This document shows positions 1-8,827 of a stretch of DNA of 64,000 nucleotides, one piece after another. The notes beneath the pieces are model-generated. The model was not told where the DNA came from. It ran no database searches and worked only from the letters and a program-made list of their open reading frames with translations. The stretch covers positions 1-64,000 of the forward strand of contig MAAY01000062.1 of the NCBI GenBank assembly GCA_002162795.1, in the 5' to 3' direction. Within the stretch, counting starts at the first letter, position 1. Each line of letters begins with the position of its first letter. The position numbers and the translations under genes are program-made. This stretch comes from Rhodobacterales bacterium 56_14_T64 (lineage in GTDB: Bacteria; Pseudomonadota; Alphaproteobacteria; Rhodobacterales; Rhodobacteraceae).

Positions 1-46
1 GCAGGATCGCCAGAATTTGGGGTTCACTATATCTCGTCTTCTTCAT
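1..46 (-). CDS. IS3-family transposase orfA, 5' end only (cut by window edge)
   Basis: On the minus strand an ATG at 46 follows a good ribosome binding site (GAGGAG, 7-12 bases upstream) and opens a frame reading MKKTRYSEPQILAIL. This closely matches the first residues of IS3-family orfA helix-turn-helix proteins (usual form MKKSRFTEEQI). The rest lies outside the window, so integrity cannot be judged. The G/C-run about 100-117 probably belongs to the terminal inverted repeat of this element. Confidence 0.6.
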   Translation of the reverse strand, partial: MKKTRYSEPQILAIL

Positions 47-603
47 CAAAATCTCCTCAGTCATTCTTGCCGAGAAAATTCTACTTTCGCATCCCCTTAG
101 TTCCGGGGGGGATTACCCAATGGCTTGTTGGGTTTTATTGAAAACAAAGGAAGAAATAGGTTGAGTAGGCCAGATGTACAGCCAGATCAGATGCGCGGAA
201 ACTGGCGCGATTATGATAGTACTGATGAAACTCAATGACTTGAAATTCTGGATAGTGGCATCGAGCGCCAATAACAGGTTTGTCAAGATACGGTAAAGGA
301 GCGTGAAGCAATCCGCGCCCGGCTCATCCGCCGCTCCGCTGGCAAGACATGGGTTGGAAGCGGCCGTTAGACGTGAATTGCACCAAGGCCCGTAATTGTC
401 CATTCGCTACATTTATGGGCGAGTGAAGAGGGCCCAATTTCTTAACTAAGCACATTTTGACAACAAGGGCGGTGGGCCGACATTCAGTGCAGTGCAGTGA
501 TCGTGATTGGTCAAGTTGCGGACAAGCTTACCTTTCGCTGCATATTCGCCAATGACGACTTTTAGTAGGACAACTTAAGGTCGTTACTGTTGTGAAGCTC
601 ATT
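47..603. other. No convincing gene; IS end plus intergenic DNA
   Basis: The first part (to about 120) is the leader and probable end of the IS3-type element that runs off the left edge. The remaining roughly 480 bases hold a 96-codon minus-strand open frame (113-403) with no recognisable family features. There is also a short repeat, three overlapping CAGTG units near 488-500. I see no RNA gene here. Confidence 0.5.
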
Positions 604-1566
604 TCAGCCGAAGGCACTCTGGTATTCGCTGACATGAACGCCGAAACGGCGTTGGAATGCGCGCCGCATACGTTGCAGGTCACCAAACCCACTGTCAGCA
701 GCGACTTGTTTCAGAGTGAGGTTTTCGGACAATAATCCTCTGGCGTGATCAACACGGACCCTCTCCACGAATTGAGCGGGGGTCTCTTGCAAAACTCGCT
801 GGAAATGTCGTGACAGGGTGCGTGGGTTCATCCCTGCCGTCTGCGCCAAAGCATTGAGTGACCAGTCCAGGTGAGGTTGCGAAACGACTTTTTCAATCAA
901 ACGGGTCAGAGTGTCATCGCGGGTGAATTGACCCGCCAAGTGAATAGCATACTGGCTTTGTCCACCAGTGCGGCGCAATTGGACAACCAATTCTCGAGCG
1001 GCGGCAAGAGCAACCTTCGGGCCGCAATCTGCACGGATAATGGCCAATGCTAGGTCGATTCCTGTGGTCACGCCAGCAGACGTAAAGACACGCTCTTGTG
1101 ACGTGCTGATTAAGTCGAGATCCCAAAGGACATTCTCATACTGCAGTGTATCCACAGAGCGCGACCAATGGGTGGTCGCGGGGCGTCCATCCAGAACACC
1201 TGCTGCAGCCAACACAAGAGCACCGGAGCAGATTGATATAAGGCGCCCATCACCTTCACGTGCGGCGCGGTACTGGATTACCTCTCGGACCGCTGCGTGT
1301 TGGATAATGGCATCGACTCCACTGCCTCCGGGGATCAATAGATCATCGCTATTTGAATGCACTGAAAGCCGTCCATCAGCCATGAGCCTTAGACCGCAGG
1401 CCGCACGCACCGGTTCTCCATTAGGCGACACGTATCGCATGGCGTATTGGCTCCTGCCGTCGATCAAAGCGGCTCCAAATGCCTGAACCGGACCGGACAC
1501 GTCCAGCAAGTTCACATCATCGAAAAGCAAAACGTCAATTGTACGGGGCATAAAGGGTGTGTCCAT
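604..1566 (-). CDS. GlxA-family transcriptional regulator (DJ-1/PfpI domain + AraC HTH)
   Basis: A 320-residue protein with two parts. The N-terminal ~190 residues are a DJ-1/PfpI-like fold, with the usual 'VLLFDDVNLLDVSGP' opening and an 'ICSGALVLAAAGVL' nucleophile-elbow segment. The C-terminal ~100 residues are an AraC-type double helix-turn-helix ('LAQTAGMNPRTLSRHFQR' and 'LKQVAADSGFGDLQRMRRAFQRRFG'). Family members are DNA-binding regulators of small-molecule catabolism or transport genes. It is transcribed divergently from the MFS transporter at 1647, which it probably controls. ATG 1566 is preferred; GTG 1578 and ATG 1551 are alternatives, none with a strong ribosome binding site. A 219-bp degraded copy of part of this gene lies at 26375-26593. 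Confidence 0.9.
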   Translation of the reverse strand: MDTPFMPRTIDVLLFDDVNLLDVSGPVQAFGAALIDGRSQYAMRYVSPNGEPVRAACGLRLMADGRLSVHSNSDDLLIPGGSGVDAIIQHAAVREVIQYRAAREGDGRLISICSGALVLAAAGVLDGRPATTHWSRSVDTLQYENVLWDLDLISTSQERVFTSAGVTTGIDLALAIIRADCGPKVALAAARELVVQLRRTGGQSQYAIHLAGQFTRDDTLTRLIEKVVSQPHLDWSLNALAQTAGMNPRTLSRHFQRVLQETPAQFVERVRVDHARGLLSENLTLKQVAADSGFGDLQRMRRAFQRRFGVHVSEYQSAFG

Positions 1567-1646
1567 TTTTGATGCCACTTTGACATATTAGACATCTTTG
1601 ATTGCCGCTACAAAGCACTGTGTCAACCGCTTCGAATAGGACTCCA

Positions 1647-2834
1647 ATGATGTCTACCTCATTTTTTGGCCATAACAGTCGTTTCATCGGCCTGCTTTCA
1701 GCCAGTACGATCTTAGGGTCTGCTATGCCCATGCTGATCATTCTGGGCGGGCTTGCTGGGCTGACGTTGGCTCCGACAACTGCGCTTGCGACCCTGCCAG
1801 CATCGGTGCAAACGCTCGCCGGGCTGTTCGCGGCAGCCCCGTTTTCTTTTTTGATGGGGCGGTTTGGCCGTAAAACCGGTTTCTTTATCGGCGGAGGGCT
1901 TGCAATTGTAGGTGCGCTGATTGGCACCTGGGCGCTGATTTCAGGTAGCTTTATCCTATTATGTATAGCTCATTTTGCACTGGGAACAGCGCTTGCCTGC
2001 TATCAGTACTTTCGATTTGCCGCGGCAGAGTTGGTTCGTTCCGAATGGCAACCTGTGGCCATATCCTTGATGTTGACGTCTGGTTTGGTTGCGGCATTTG
2101 TCGGCCCGCAGATATTCATCATGGCCAATGATGCTCTTGCCCCCATCCCATTGGCTGGTGCCTATGTGGCAATTGGCGTGATAACCCTTGTCGGTCTTGG
2201 GCCGTTGGCATTTGTCAGTTTTCCAACAATCAAACCCGTAACACGGCGTACAACAGGCAGTCGCTTCGCTGCGCTTGCGGTTCTCAAGCGGCCTCCGGTC
2301 CGAACTGCAGTTGGCATCGGAGCCATATCGCAAGGGATTATGGTTTTTCTCATGATCCCAACACCTCTGGCTATGATCGGATGCGGGTTTTCAGAAGCGA
2401 TTTCGGGTGATGTGATCCGCTGGCATGTCGTTGCAATGTTTGCGCCCAGCTTTTTCACCGGGTTCCTGATCAAGCGGTTCGGCACCAGGCGCATAGCGAT
2501 GACCGGGCTGATATTGCTGATCATGGCAGCGCTCGTCGCAGCCAGCGGCCTGTCATCAGCAAATTTCTATGGATCTCTAATATTACTTGGTGTCGGTTGG
2601 AATTTCGGCTTCATAGGAGCAACAACCATGTTGGCAAATGTGGTTTCTGAAGATGAAAAATCGGTAGTCCAAGGAGTGAACGATACTATCATCGCCTTGG
2701 TCTCAACCCTGTGCGCCTTTGCGGCCGGTGCAATCATCGCCGGATTTGGCTGGGAGATCCTTGCCTTCGTCGCAGTGGTTATTCTTGTGCTGACCATTGG
2801 TGCCGTAACGTTTGAGAAACGGCAAACAGTTTAG
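1647..2834 (+). CDS. MFS transporter
   Basis: A 395-residue hydrophobic protein with about 12 predicted membrane segments. A major-facilitator loop is visible after the second segment ('FLMGRFGRKTGFFIGG', the G-x-L/F-x-D/R-R-x-G-R-K type motif) and a related loop sits mid-protein ('FLIKRFGTRRIAMTG'). ATG 1647 follows a TAGG about 7 bases upstream; an in-frame start at 1602 would add a non-family tail. The divergent GlxA-type regulator suggests an inducible import or efflux role. The substrate cannot be read from the sequence. Confidence 0.85.
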   Translation: MMSTSFFGHNSRFIGLLSASTILGSAMPMLIILGGLAGLTLAPTTALATLPASVQTLAGLFAAAPFSFLMGRFGRKTGFFIGGGLAIVGALIGTWALISGSFILLCIAHFALGTALACYQYFRFAAAELVRSEWQPVAISLMLTSGLVAAFVGPQIFIMANDALAPIPLAGAYVAIGVITLVGLGPLAFVSFPTIKPVTRRTTGSRFAALAVLKRPPVRTAVGIGAISQGIMVFLMIPTPLAMIGCGFSEAISGDVIRWHVVAMFAPSFFTGFLIKRFGTRRIAMTGLILLIMAALVAASGLSSANFYGSLILLGVGWNFGFIGATTMLANVVSEDEKSVVQGVNDTIIALVSTLCAFAAGAIIAGFGWEILAFVAVVILVLTIGAVTFEKRQTV

Positions 2835-3015
2835 ACCGTAGGTGATTGTCCTTCCCAGAAAAGACGCCAATGGTGCATCGCAGAATATCGGGAGATTGGG
2901 CTCAAAGTGTGAATGCGCAGCCCTTCCTCTGAATGGTGTTTTTTGCTCCAGAGAACGGTTTACGGGCCAGAGCCCTTTACAATTCGCTTGACGATTGAGT
3001 GTCGACCCAGCATCG

Positions 3016-4440
3016 TTATGGATTGGTTGATTTTGGTTTCATCGACACAAAGCAAACCATGGCAAACATGGCCAGAAATGCGAATGGCAGGCTGCCAGTG
3101 AAAATGGTGCGGGCAACGGTTTGGGCGGCATCCACTGAACCGTCTATCGAAAAACCAGCATAGTTGGCCAAAATACCGCAAACCGATGCGCCGACCGCAA
3201 ACCCAAGGCGCCCAGTCGTGGGCAGAGCGCCGGACAGGCGTTCCACATCATCATCTGCTGCCAGCCGTTTTGAGCGTCTAACAACAAACGTCCAGGCGGT
3301 GCCGTAACCAATTCCTTCGAGTGTCGCCAAGGCCGCCACCAGTAAGATCGGGCCATTTGCGACGGCAAATATCATGCCAACCACGCTAACACATACCAGT
3401 ACCATGCCGACTGCAATGTATATGGGGTCATGCTTTTCGGGGGCACCGGACACGATGAGGGCAGCAGAGCTCCAGCCGATGGCAACGCAGGCCAGAACAT
3501 AACCGGCCACAATTGTTGGTGTGCCATGGATGATCACCATCAAGAGTGGTCCATAGGCGCTGAGACCCATTGTTGATATGTTCAGGGTGAAGGTCATCAA
3601 CAGGGCCGCGCCGACAGGGTTGCGCGGATTGAACGGGTGTTTGGGGAGAATGCGGTTGCCAGGACTGTTGCCGTCGATGATCAAAAATGCCGCCAATATG
3701 CCCAGCCCACAGGTCAATAAAATCGGCGTACGCAGCACGGTTACCTCGATCCCCGCATAGGCGATGAACAACACTCCCAATGACAAGAGTAACAGGCGTG
3801 CCACCGGGATCGGCTTGCTGCGGTCTTGATTGCCCAAAGGTTCGCTGACGCGGCTACCGAACATCACGAAAGTCGCAAGAAACAGTGCCTGAACGGCAAA
3901 AAACACAAAACCCAACCGCCAGTTGGAATATGTGGTGAAAAGCCCACCAATCAGAGGCCCTAGGAACGCCGAAGACCCCCACAGCACCGAGATGGCGCCC
4001 ATAACGCGGGCGATCAGGCGGCCCGGAAACAGGCGCGCGGTGCCAATAAAGGCCAGCGCCGTCAACCCGCCGCCGCCCAAACCCTGAAACAGGCGCCCAA
4101 CCAGTAGTCCCTGCATGTTGAACGCGGCGGCGCTGATTAGACAGCCAAGGGCAAATGTCATGGATGCAATAAACATCGGCTGGCGAATGCCCATTTTCAG
4201 AACCAGAACAGCCCCGGAAGCGCCAGCAACGATTGAGCCGATTTCATACAGGGCAATGGACCAGGCAACGTAAGCTTCGCCGCCAAGGTCGGCGACAATG
4301 TTTGGCATCATAGTTGCAACGAGCAAACTATCGGCGGCATGGAGCCAGACCCCAAGGCAGACAAGCAACAATGGCGCTGCATATTCTCTGTTCAATATCT
4401 CGTGCCATCCGACGGGGGCAGTTTCTTGAAAATCCGTCAT
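3016..4440 (-). CDS. MFS transporter, DHA2-like
   Basis: A 474-residue integral membrane protein with roughly 12-14 hydrophobic segments. Its start resembles multidrug DHA2/EmrB-type permeases: 'ALYEIGSIVAGASGAVLVLKMGIRQPMF' corresponds to the loop 2-3 region, and 'GRLFQGLGGGGLTALAF' to the R-x-x-Q-G-x-G-G motif. That motif favours an export function driven by the proton gradient. ATG 4440 has GGAG 8-11 bases upstream; ATG-equivalent starts further out lack such a site. Two small palindromes lie upstream (4493-4528). Confidence 0.85.
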   Translation of the reverse strand: MTDFQETAPVGWHEILNREYAAPLLLVCLGVWLHAADSLLVATMMPNIVADLGGEAYVAWSIALYEIGSIVAGASGAVLVLKMGIRQPMFIASMTFALGCLISAAAFNMQGLLVGRLFQGLGGGGLTALAFIGTARLFPGRLIARVMGAISVLWGSSAFLGPLIGGLFTTYSNWRLGFVFFAVQALFLATFVMFGSRVSEPLGNQDRSKPIPVARLLLLSLGVLFIAYAGIEVTVLRTPILLTCGLGILAAFLIIDGNSPGNRILPKHPFNPRNPVGAALLMTFTLNISTMGLSAYGPLLMVIIHGTPTIVAGYVLACVAIGWSSAALIVSGAPEKHDPIYIAVGMVLVCVSVVGMIFAVANGPILLVAALATLEGIGYGTAWTFVVRRSKRLAADDDVERLSGALPTTGRLGFAVGASVCGILANYAGFSIDGSVDAAQTVARTIFTGSLPFAFLAMFAMVCFVSMKPKSTNP

Positions 4441-4492
4441 TCCTGGGCACTCCATTGGTTTGGGAACAGTGACCAAGACTTTCTAATTCCTA

Positions 4493-4528
4493 AAGTGCAC
4501 TTCAGGTCAAGAAGTACTTTCGTACTTC
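4493..4528. promoter_or_regulatory. Two adjacent palindromes upstream of the DHA2-like transporter
   Basis: A perfect 10-bp palindrome AAGTGCACTT (4493-4502) is followed nine bases later by GAAGTAC-TTTC-GTACTTC (4511-4528), a 7-bp inverted repeat. Both are 53-88 bp upstream of the transporter start codon, in a place suited to an operator. The core AAGTnC is shared. The binding protein is unknown; no TetR-type regulator is adjacent. Confidence 0.45.
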
Positions 4529-4806
4529 GCGGCAGTTTGCACGAACGGTTGCTGAGCGGACAAAACCGTTGTTTGCAGCACCACTGGCATGGTGCGAAAA
4601 AGGCTGACTTTTCTTCGTGCCCAACGGGTGTTGGCTGGCAAGGAGGAGCCTGACAGTCCAGCACTGGAGAGTGGCTTGGCTGAATGCTTCTGACGCCTCT
4701 ATTGAACGCGTCACGACCGCCCAAGTTACATCATGTCATTCCAACGGTCTCAAAGGTACATCAAAAATGGATCACATCTTGACATTCATTCAGAAATCTC
4801 TAGTAG

Positions 4807-4822
4807 TTCTGTTATGACAGAA
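4807..4822. promoter_or_regulatory. Operator 1 of the GbsR-type regulator, overlapping its own start codon
   Basis: TTCTGT-TATG-ACAGAA has perfect 6-bp arms, and its central ATG (4814) is the likely start codon of the regulator. The same 21-bp context (AGTTCTGT-N4-ACAGAAATT) recurs at operator 2. A possible -35 TTGACA lies at 4779-4784, so the operator would sit at or just after the transcription start. That fits autorepression. Confidence 0.7.
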
Positions 4823-5374
4823 ATTCTTGATATATCAGACGCCTCAGCAAAGTCGCAATTCGTCCTCTACTGGGGCGACATGGGTGGGCAATGGGGCGTC
4901 AATCGCTCTGTCGCGCAGATACATGCGCTGCTGTTTCTGAGTGTCTCTCCGCTCAATGCGGAACAAATCTCAAGTGAACTGGGAATTGCTCGTTCAAATG
5001 TTTCCAACTCTTTGAAGGAGCTGGTCGGCTGGAAACTGATCCGCCGCATCCCGGTCCCGGGTGATCGCAGAGAACATTTTGGTGCCGAGACAGACGTCTG
5101 GGAAATGGCGATGCGCATCGCTCAGGGACGCAAGGAACGTGAAATCGACCCGGCAATTTCAGCAATATCTGATTGCCTTGAAAAGGCGGAAACTGAGCCG
5201 GAAATTCACCCTGAGGTGCTAAAACGCATGCAGGAAATGCAAGCATTCCTGACGACTGTTGATACCTGGTATGGCCAGATGCTGAACGTGCCAAAATCAA
5301 AGCTGAATTTGCTTATGAAAATGGGCAACAAGGTGATTTCCCTCCTTACGTTGACCGGTAAGAAGTCGGAGTAA
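4814..5374 (+). CDS. GbsR/MarR-family transcriptional regulator
   Basis: A 186-residue protein with a winged helix-turn-helix: 'LNAEQISSELGIARSNVSNSLKELVGWKLIRRIPVPGDRREHF' spans about residues 52-94 and includes the DRR wing typical of GbsR-type proteins. A helical C-terminal part is the likely dimerisation region. The start at 4814 is chosen because upstream residues of the longer frame (from 4733) do not look like the family; no Shine-Dalgarno sequence precedes 4814, so a leaderless transcript is possible. Its start codon lies inside operator 1, and operator 2 lies just after its stop, before the two-gene operon it most likely controls. Confidence 0.85.
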   Translation: MTEILDISDASAKSQFVLYWGDMGGQWGVNRSVAQIHALLFLSVSPLNAEQISSELGIARSNVSNSLKELVGWKLIRRIPVPGDRREHFGAETDVWEMAMRIAQGRKEREIDPAISAISDCLEKAETEPEIHPEVLKRMQEMQAFLTTVDTWYGQMLNVPKSKLNLLMKMGNKVISLLTLTGKKSE

Positions 5375-5403
5375 GCCAACGACAATTTTTTTCGCTTAAA
5401 GAG

Positions 5404-5419
5404 TTCTGTAATTACAGAA
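5404..5419. promoter_or_regulatory. Operator 2 of the GbsR-type regulator
   Basis: TTCTGTAATTACAGAA is a perfect 16-bp palindrome in the 75-bp gap between the regulator and the DUF4166 gene. It matches operator 1 in both arms and in the flanking AG and ATT. The pairing of two sites around one regulator gene strongly suggests it is the binding site of that regulator. Confidence 0.75.
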
Positions 5420-5449
5420 ATTACTAACTGCTCTGATCAGGTGATTATC

Positions 5450-6097
5450 ATGCAAAATGACCCCACACTTCATTTAGACTTTGAGATAGTTGATACCCGT
5501 TTTAGCGCACTTTTGGGTGCGGCTATGTGGAAAGAACTACCGCTTGCTGTTCGTCAACGATTTGGCAAACGCGTCAAGGGCGGGGCCAGTGTGACCTACC
5601 AGGGCAGCGTTGAAACTATGAAGATGAATTGGGCGGGGAAGCTCCTGGCGCATGCAGCGCGGCTGGTTGGCGCACCGCTGCCTTTTGACATGTCCAGTGT
5701 TGGCCGGCCCGCCGTCGTGGTGGTGACCGAAGATATCGCAGGCAATGGGCAGTTCTGGATCCGTCAGTACGGCCGTGCATCTGGCTTTCCCCACGTGGTT
5801 CATAGCTCAAAGCGGTTTGCAGGTCCGACAGGGCTTGAAGAATACATCGGTTACGGCATCGGGATGGCCCTGAACGTTGTGGTCCAAGACGCGGACCTGT
5901 TCTTCAAAAGCGATCACTATTTCCTGGCTTTGTGGGGCCATCGTTTCCGGCTGCCCGGCTGCCTAAGCCCTGGCGCATTGGTCATTGGACATCACGACAT
6001 GGGGCAGGGCCAGTTCCGATTTTCGCTCCGGCTGAAAAACCGCCTGTTTGGCGACATGCTGGAACAAGACGCAATTTTTCAAGACGCAAAGGATTAA
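5450..6097 (+). CDS. DUF4166 domain protein
   Basis: A 215-residue soluble protein that looks like the DUF4166 family: 'LGAAMWKELPLAVRQRF' near the N-terminus, 'QGSVETMKMNWAGKLLAHAARLVGAPLP', then a beta-rich part with 'WIRQYGRASGFPHVVHSSKRF' and 'EYIGYGIGMALNV'. Function is not established for this family. ATG 5450 has AGGTGA about 6 bases upstream. It is followed after four bases by the epimerase gene, so the two are surely co-transcribed, and the GbsR-type operator sits 30 bp upstream of its start. Confidence 0.8.
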   Translation: MQNDPTLHLDFEIVDTRFSALLGAAMWKELPLAVRQRFGKRVKGGASVTYQGSVETMKMNWAGKLLAHAARLVGAPLPFDMSSVGRPAVVVVTEDIAGNGQFWIRQYGRASGFPHVVHSSKRFAGPTGLEEYIGYGIGMALNVVVQDADLFFKSDHYFLALWGHRFRLPGCLSPGALVIGHHDMGQGQFRFSLRLKNRLFGDMLEQDAIFQDAKD

Positions 6098-6101
6098 CCC
6101 G

Positions 6102-7589
6102 ATGGACAACCCAGTCTTATGGAGCCTTATTTCTATCCAAGTGTTTATGGGGGCATTTGATACGCTCGTTCACCACGAAGGCACCGAACGTTTGGCGTGG
6201 CGCGCATCCCAAAAGCAAGAGCTGCGCCTGCATGGCGTGCGCAATTTTTTCTATGCGGTGATCTTTCTGAGCTTCGCATGGCTGGAGCCGCACGGCATTT
6301 TTACCATGATCCTTACCGGCATTCTCGCGCTTGAAGTTCTGATAACCCTTTGGGATTTTGTCGAAGAGGACATGACCCGCAAGCTGCCCGCCACCGAACG
6401 TATCAACCATACCCTCTTGGCGCTGAACTATGGGGCCATCCTTGCACTGGCCGCACCATATTTCTGGCAGTGGTCTGCCCTGCCAAATGCGCTGATCCCG
6501 GTCAGCTACGGTTGGTGGAGTGTCTTTGCAACGGTGTCTGCGTTGGCTGTGGGAGTGTTCAGTCTCCGTGATCTGTTGGCCGCAAACCGTAGTATGCGAT
6601 TGGATCGCGGCGATCCGGCAAAATTGGTCGCTGCATTGCCAGCACGACAGCGCATCTTGATTACAGGTGGAACCGGTTTCATAGGTGCGCGTTTGGTACA
6701 GGCCCTTGTTGCTGCTGGCCACTACGTTACGGTTTTAACCCGAGATCCCAAGAAAGCGAGCGATCTGGCTCATCCCGTGCGTGTGATTTCTAACCTTGAG
6801 ATGATCCAGAACGAAGATGGTTTTGACGCAATCGTCAATCTTGCTGGAGAAGGGATCGCAACCGGGCTTTGGACTGCCGCTAAACGCGCACGTATTGTCC
6901 AGTCTCGCGTGGATGTAACCACTCAGATCAGCACACTTATTGCACGTTTAAACCATAAACCTGCTGTGGTGATTAGCGGTTCGGCAATCGGCTGGTACGG
7001 CCTGCGCGAGGATGATGAAGGATTGGCGGAAGACGCCGCCGCACAGCCCGCATTCGTGCATGACATCTGTGCCGCTTGGGAGGCGGCCGCAGCCCCGATT
7101 GCGGCGCAAGGAGTGCGATTGGTCTTGCTGCGCACAGGACTTGTGTTGGGAGTCGATGGCGGCATTTTGGCGAAACTGCTGACCCCGTTCGAATTTGGGC
7201 TCGGCGGCGCAATGGGCAGTGGTTCGCAGTGGATGTCTTGGATTGAACACGATGATCTTATCCGTGTGATTGCCTTTGCTATCGCCCAGCCGGACGTTGA
7301 AGGCCCCGTGAACGCGGTCGCTCCACATGCGGTTCAGAACACGGGCTTTACCGACGCGCTTGCGTCTGCCCTTCACCGGCCAGCAGTGTTTAATATACCG
7401 GCATGGGTTTTGACCAACGGGCTGGGTGATATGGGAAAGGAAACAATGGTTGGAGGTCAACGCGTTCTTCCAAAAGCGCTGCTGGGCCACGGGTTTCATT
7501 TCAACCACATCAAGCTTGAGGCAATGCTGAAGGAAATCACCGGTTCGAAAGACGCAAGCCGAATTATGCAAGAAGGTCAGGGTGTTTGA
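6102..7589 (+). CDS. TIGR01777-family epimerase fused to an N-terminal membrane domain
   Basis: A 495-residue two-part protein. Residues 1-~165 contain about four hydrophobic segments and a conserved-looking 'FDTLVHHEGTERL' start. From residue ~185 comes a Rossmann domain ('ITGGTGFIGARLVQAL') of the YfcH/TIGR01777 NAD(P)-binding epimerase type, with 'NLAGEGIATGLWTAAKRARIVQSRV' and 'SGSAIGWYG'. The protein ends in the DUF1731-like tail ('GGQRVLPKALLGHGFHF'). ATG 6102 has AAGGA nine bases upstream, and the gene lies four bases after the DUF4166 stop. Family members have no firmly assigned substrate; the membrane domain suggests an activity at the inner membrane. Confidence 0.85.
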   Translation: MDNPVLWSLISIQVFMGAFDTLVHHEGTERLAWRASQKQELRLHGVRNFFYAVIFLSFAWLEPHGIFTMILTGILALEVLITLWDFVEEDMTRKLPATERINHTLLALNYGAILALAAPYFWQWSALPNALIPVSYGWWSVFATVSALAVGVFSLRDLLAANRSMRLDRGDPAKLVAALPARQRILITGGTGFIGARLVQALVAAGHYVTVLTRDPKKASDLAHPVRVISNLEMIQNEDGFDAIVNLAGEGIATGLWTAAKRARIVQSRVDVTTQISTLIARLNHKPAVVISGSAIGWYGLREDDEGLAEDAAAQPAFVHDICAAWEAAAAPIAAQGVRLVLLRTGLVLGVDGGILAKLLTPFEFGLGGAMGSGSQWMSWIEHDDLIRVIAFAIAQPDVEGPVNAVAPHAVQNTGFTDALASALHRPAVFNIPAWVLTNGLGDMGKETMVGGQRVLPKALLGHGFHFNHIKLEAMLKEITGSKDASRIMQEGQGV

Positions 7590-7870
7590 TTATGCTCGCA
7601 CGGAGGGTGTCAGATAGTGGTCAATTTGTCATCCTAGCGTCCTTTCTAACGACTTCCTTCGGCGCATATCGTTACCAGCTCCATGGCACTCGAAGGCCAG
7701 CAACGGACCAGCATTGTATAAGGCAAATATGAAAAGTGCCAAATTCAGCTTCAATCATGTTTGAGATGGGTGTGCTCTAACCTGCCAGTTTCGACAAAGA
7801 GCACGACCGGCGGGTGTGGGCCATGCACTGCGGCAAAGGGATGAGTTGGTGCCAAGTGCACGAAACGTAA

Positions 7871-8722
7871 CTACAAAAAATAGTCCCAAATCCGTTTGCC
7901 AACGGGACCTAGCGACCGGTTGGCAAGTTTGGTCAGATAAATGGGGAGCGAAAGGTCACCTAAGGTACTAAGTACCACGAGCTTACCGCTGGATAATTCC
8001 GGCTCCGCAAAGTGATGCGGAAGCCGCCCCCAGCCGAGGCCCGCACAGATCAGTGCCTTCTTTGCGTGCAGATCTGTGACGTACCATTTCAAGGCATCAT
8101 CGAGGATCCCGACATCCGGCGACTTTTCATCGGTGGACTTTACAATGACCTGAGGGTGGCGGGCCAAATCGGTTTCGGAAATCTTCGTAGGGTCGTTCTC
8201 AATTAGGTCTCGGGAAATGACCAAAGGAACGTTCATGCTGTCGATTTGCTGGTAATCAATAAACACGCTTTGGCTCGGGGCTCCAAAAATCGCGATGTCC
8301 ACTTTTTCTTCTTGGAGGATACGCTCACCTGACGCGATTTCCATTTCCAGATGAATGGTTGTCGTGGGAAAGTCAGCCTTTAGGGACTTCAACAGCCCTG
8401 TGAGCTTTTCGAGTGGAAAGTGACTACTGACGCCAAGTCTCAGCTCTACTTCATTATCGCCCTTCAACTCGTGCACAAAATCCTCGAAATTTTGCGCCTG
8501 TTTCAACAGGTAGCGGATTTGCACGAGAAGGATTTTTCCGTCTGCGGTTAGCTCAGGTCGGTATTTTGAACGATCAAATATCTGAATTTGGTAGAATTCT
8601 TCGACCTGTTTAACCGAGTAAGACACCGCAGACCGGGCCTTGTTCAGCTTTTCGCTGGCCAGTTGAAAACTGCCCACGTCGCAGACGGTGCTTACAACAT
8701 TTAGGTGGTCGAGATTGGTCAT
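7871..8722 (-). CDS. LysR-family transcriptional regulator
   Basis: A 283-residue protein with the LysR winged HTH in the first 60 residues ('VCDVGSFQLASEKLNKARSAVSYSVKQVE'), a linker helix, and a type-2 periplasmic-binding-like effector domain ('LRLGVSSHFPLEKLTGLLKSL', 'VDIAIFG'). It is divergent from the SDR gene at 8828. A perfect inverted repeat with T-N11-A spacing covers its own start codon (8721-8741), the expected arrangement for autorepression and activation of the divergent operon. The inducer is unknown. Confidence 0.88.
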   Translation of the reverse strand: MTNLDHLNVVSTVCDVGSFQLASEKLNKARSAVSYSVKQVEEFYQIQIFDRSKYRPELTADGKILLVQIRYLLKQAQNFEDFVHELKGDNEVELRLGVSSHFPLEKLTGLLKSLKADFPTTTIHLEMEIASGERILQEEKVDIAIFGAPSQSVFIDYQQIDSMNVPLVISRDLIENDPTKISETDLARHPQVIVKSTDEKSPDVGILDDALKWYVTDLHAKKALICAGLGWGRLPHHFAEPELSSGKLVVLSTLGDLSLPIYLTKLANRSLGPVGKRIWDYFL

Positions 8723-8741
8723 GGTCTAATTATATGACCAT
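8721..8741. promoter_or_regulatory. LysR-type operator between divergent genes
   Basis: ATGGTC-N9-GACCAT forms a perfect inverted repeat. It contains a T-N11-A element (T8725, A8737) as in LysR-type binding boxes. The CAT at 8720-8722 is the complement of the regulator's start codon, so binding would directly cover translation and transcription start of the regulator. Confidence 0.65.
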
Positions 8742-8827
8742 CTTGTTCGATAAGCTATGCTTTTTACTGACCGATTTGACCTCTAGTTCCTACTCAACAC
8801 GTCATCAAACGTACAAGGGAACACCCC

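Noticed and set aside
113-403. 96-codon minus-strand frame as a gene
   Set aside because: No ribosome binding site or family similarity, and it adjoins an IS end.
4437-4724. Small minus-strand frames upstream of the DHA2-like transporter
   Set aside because: They lie in the promoter region, have no ribosome binding site and no recognisable motif.
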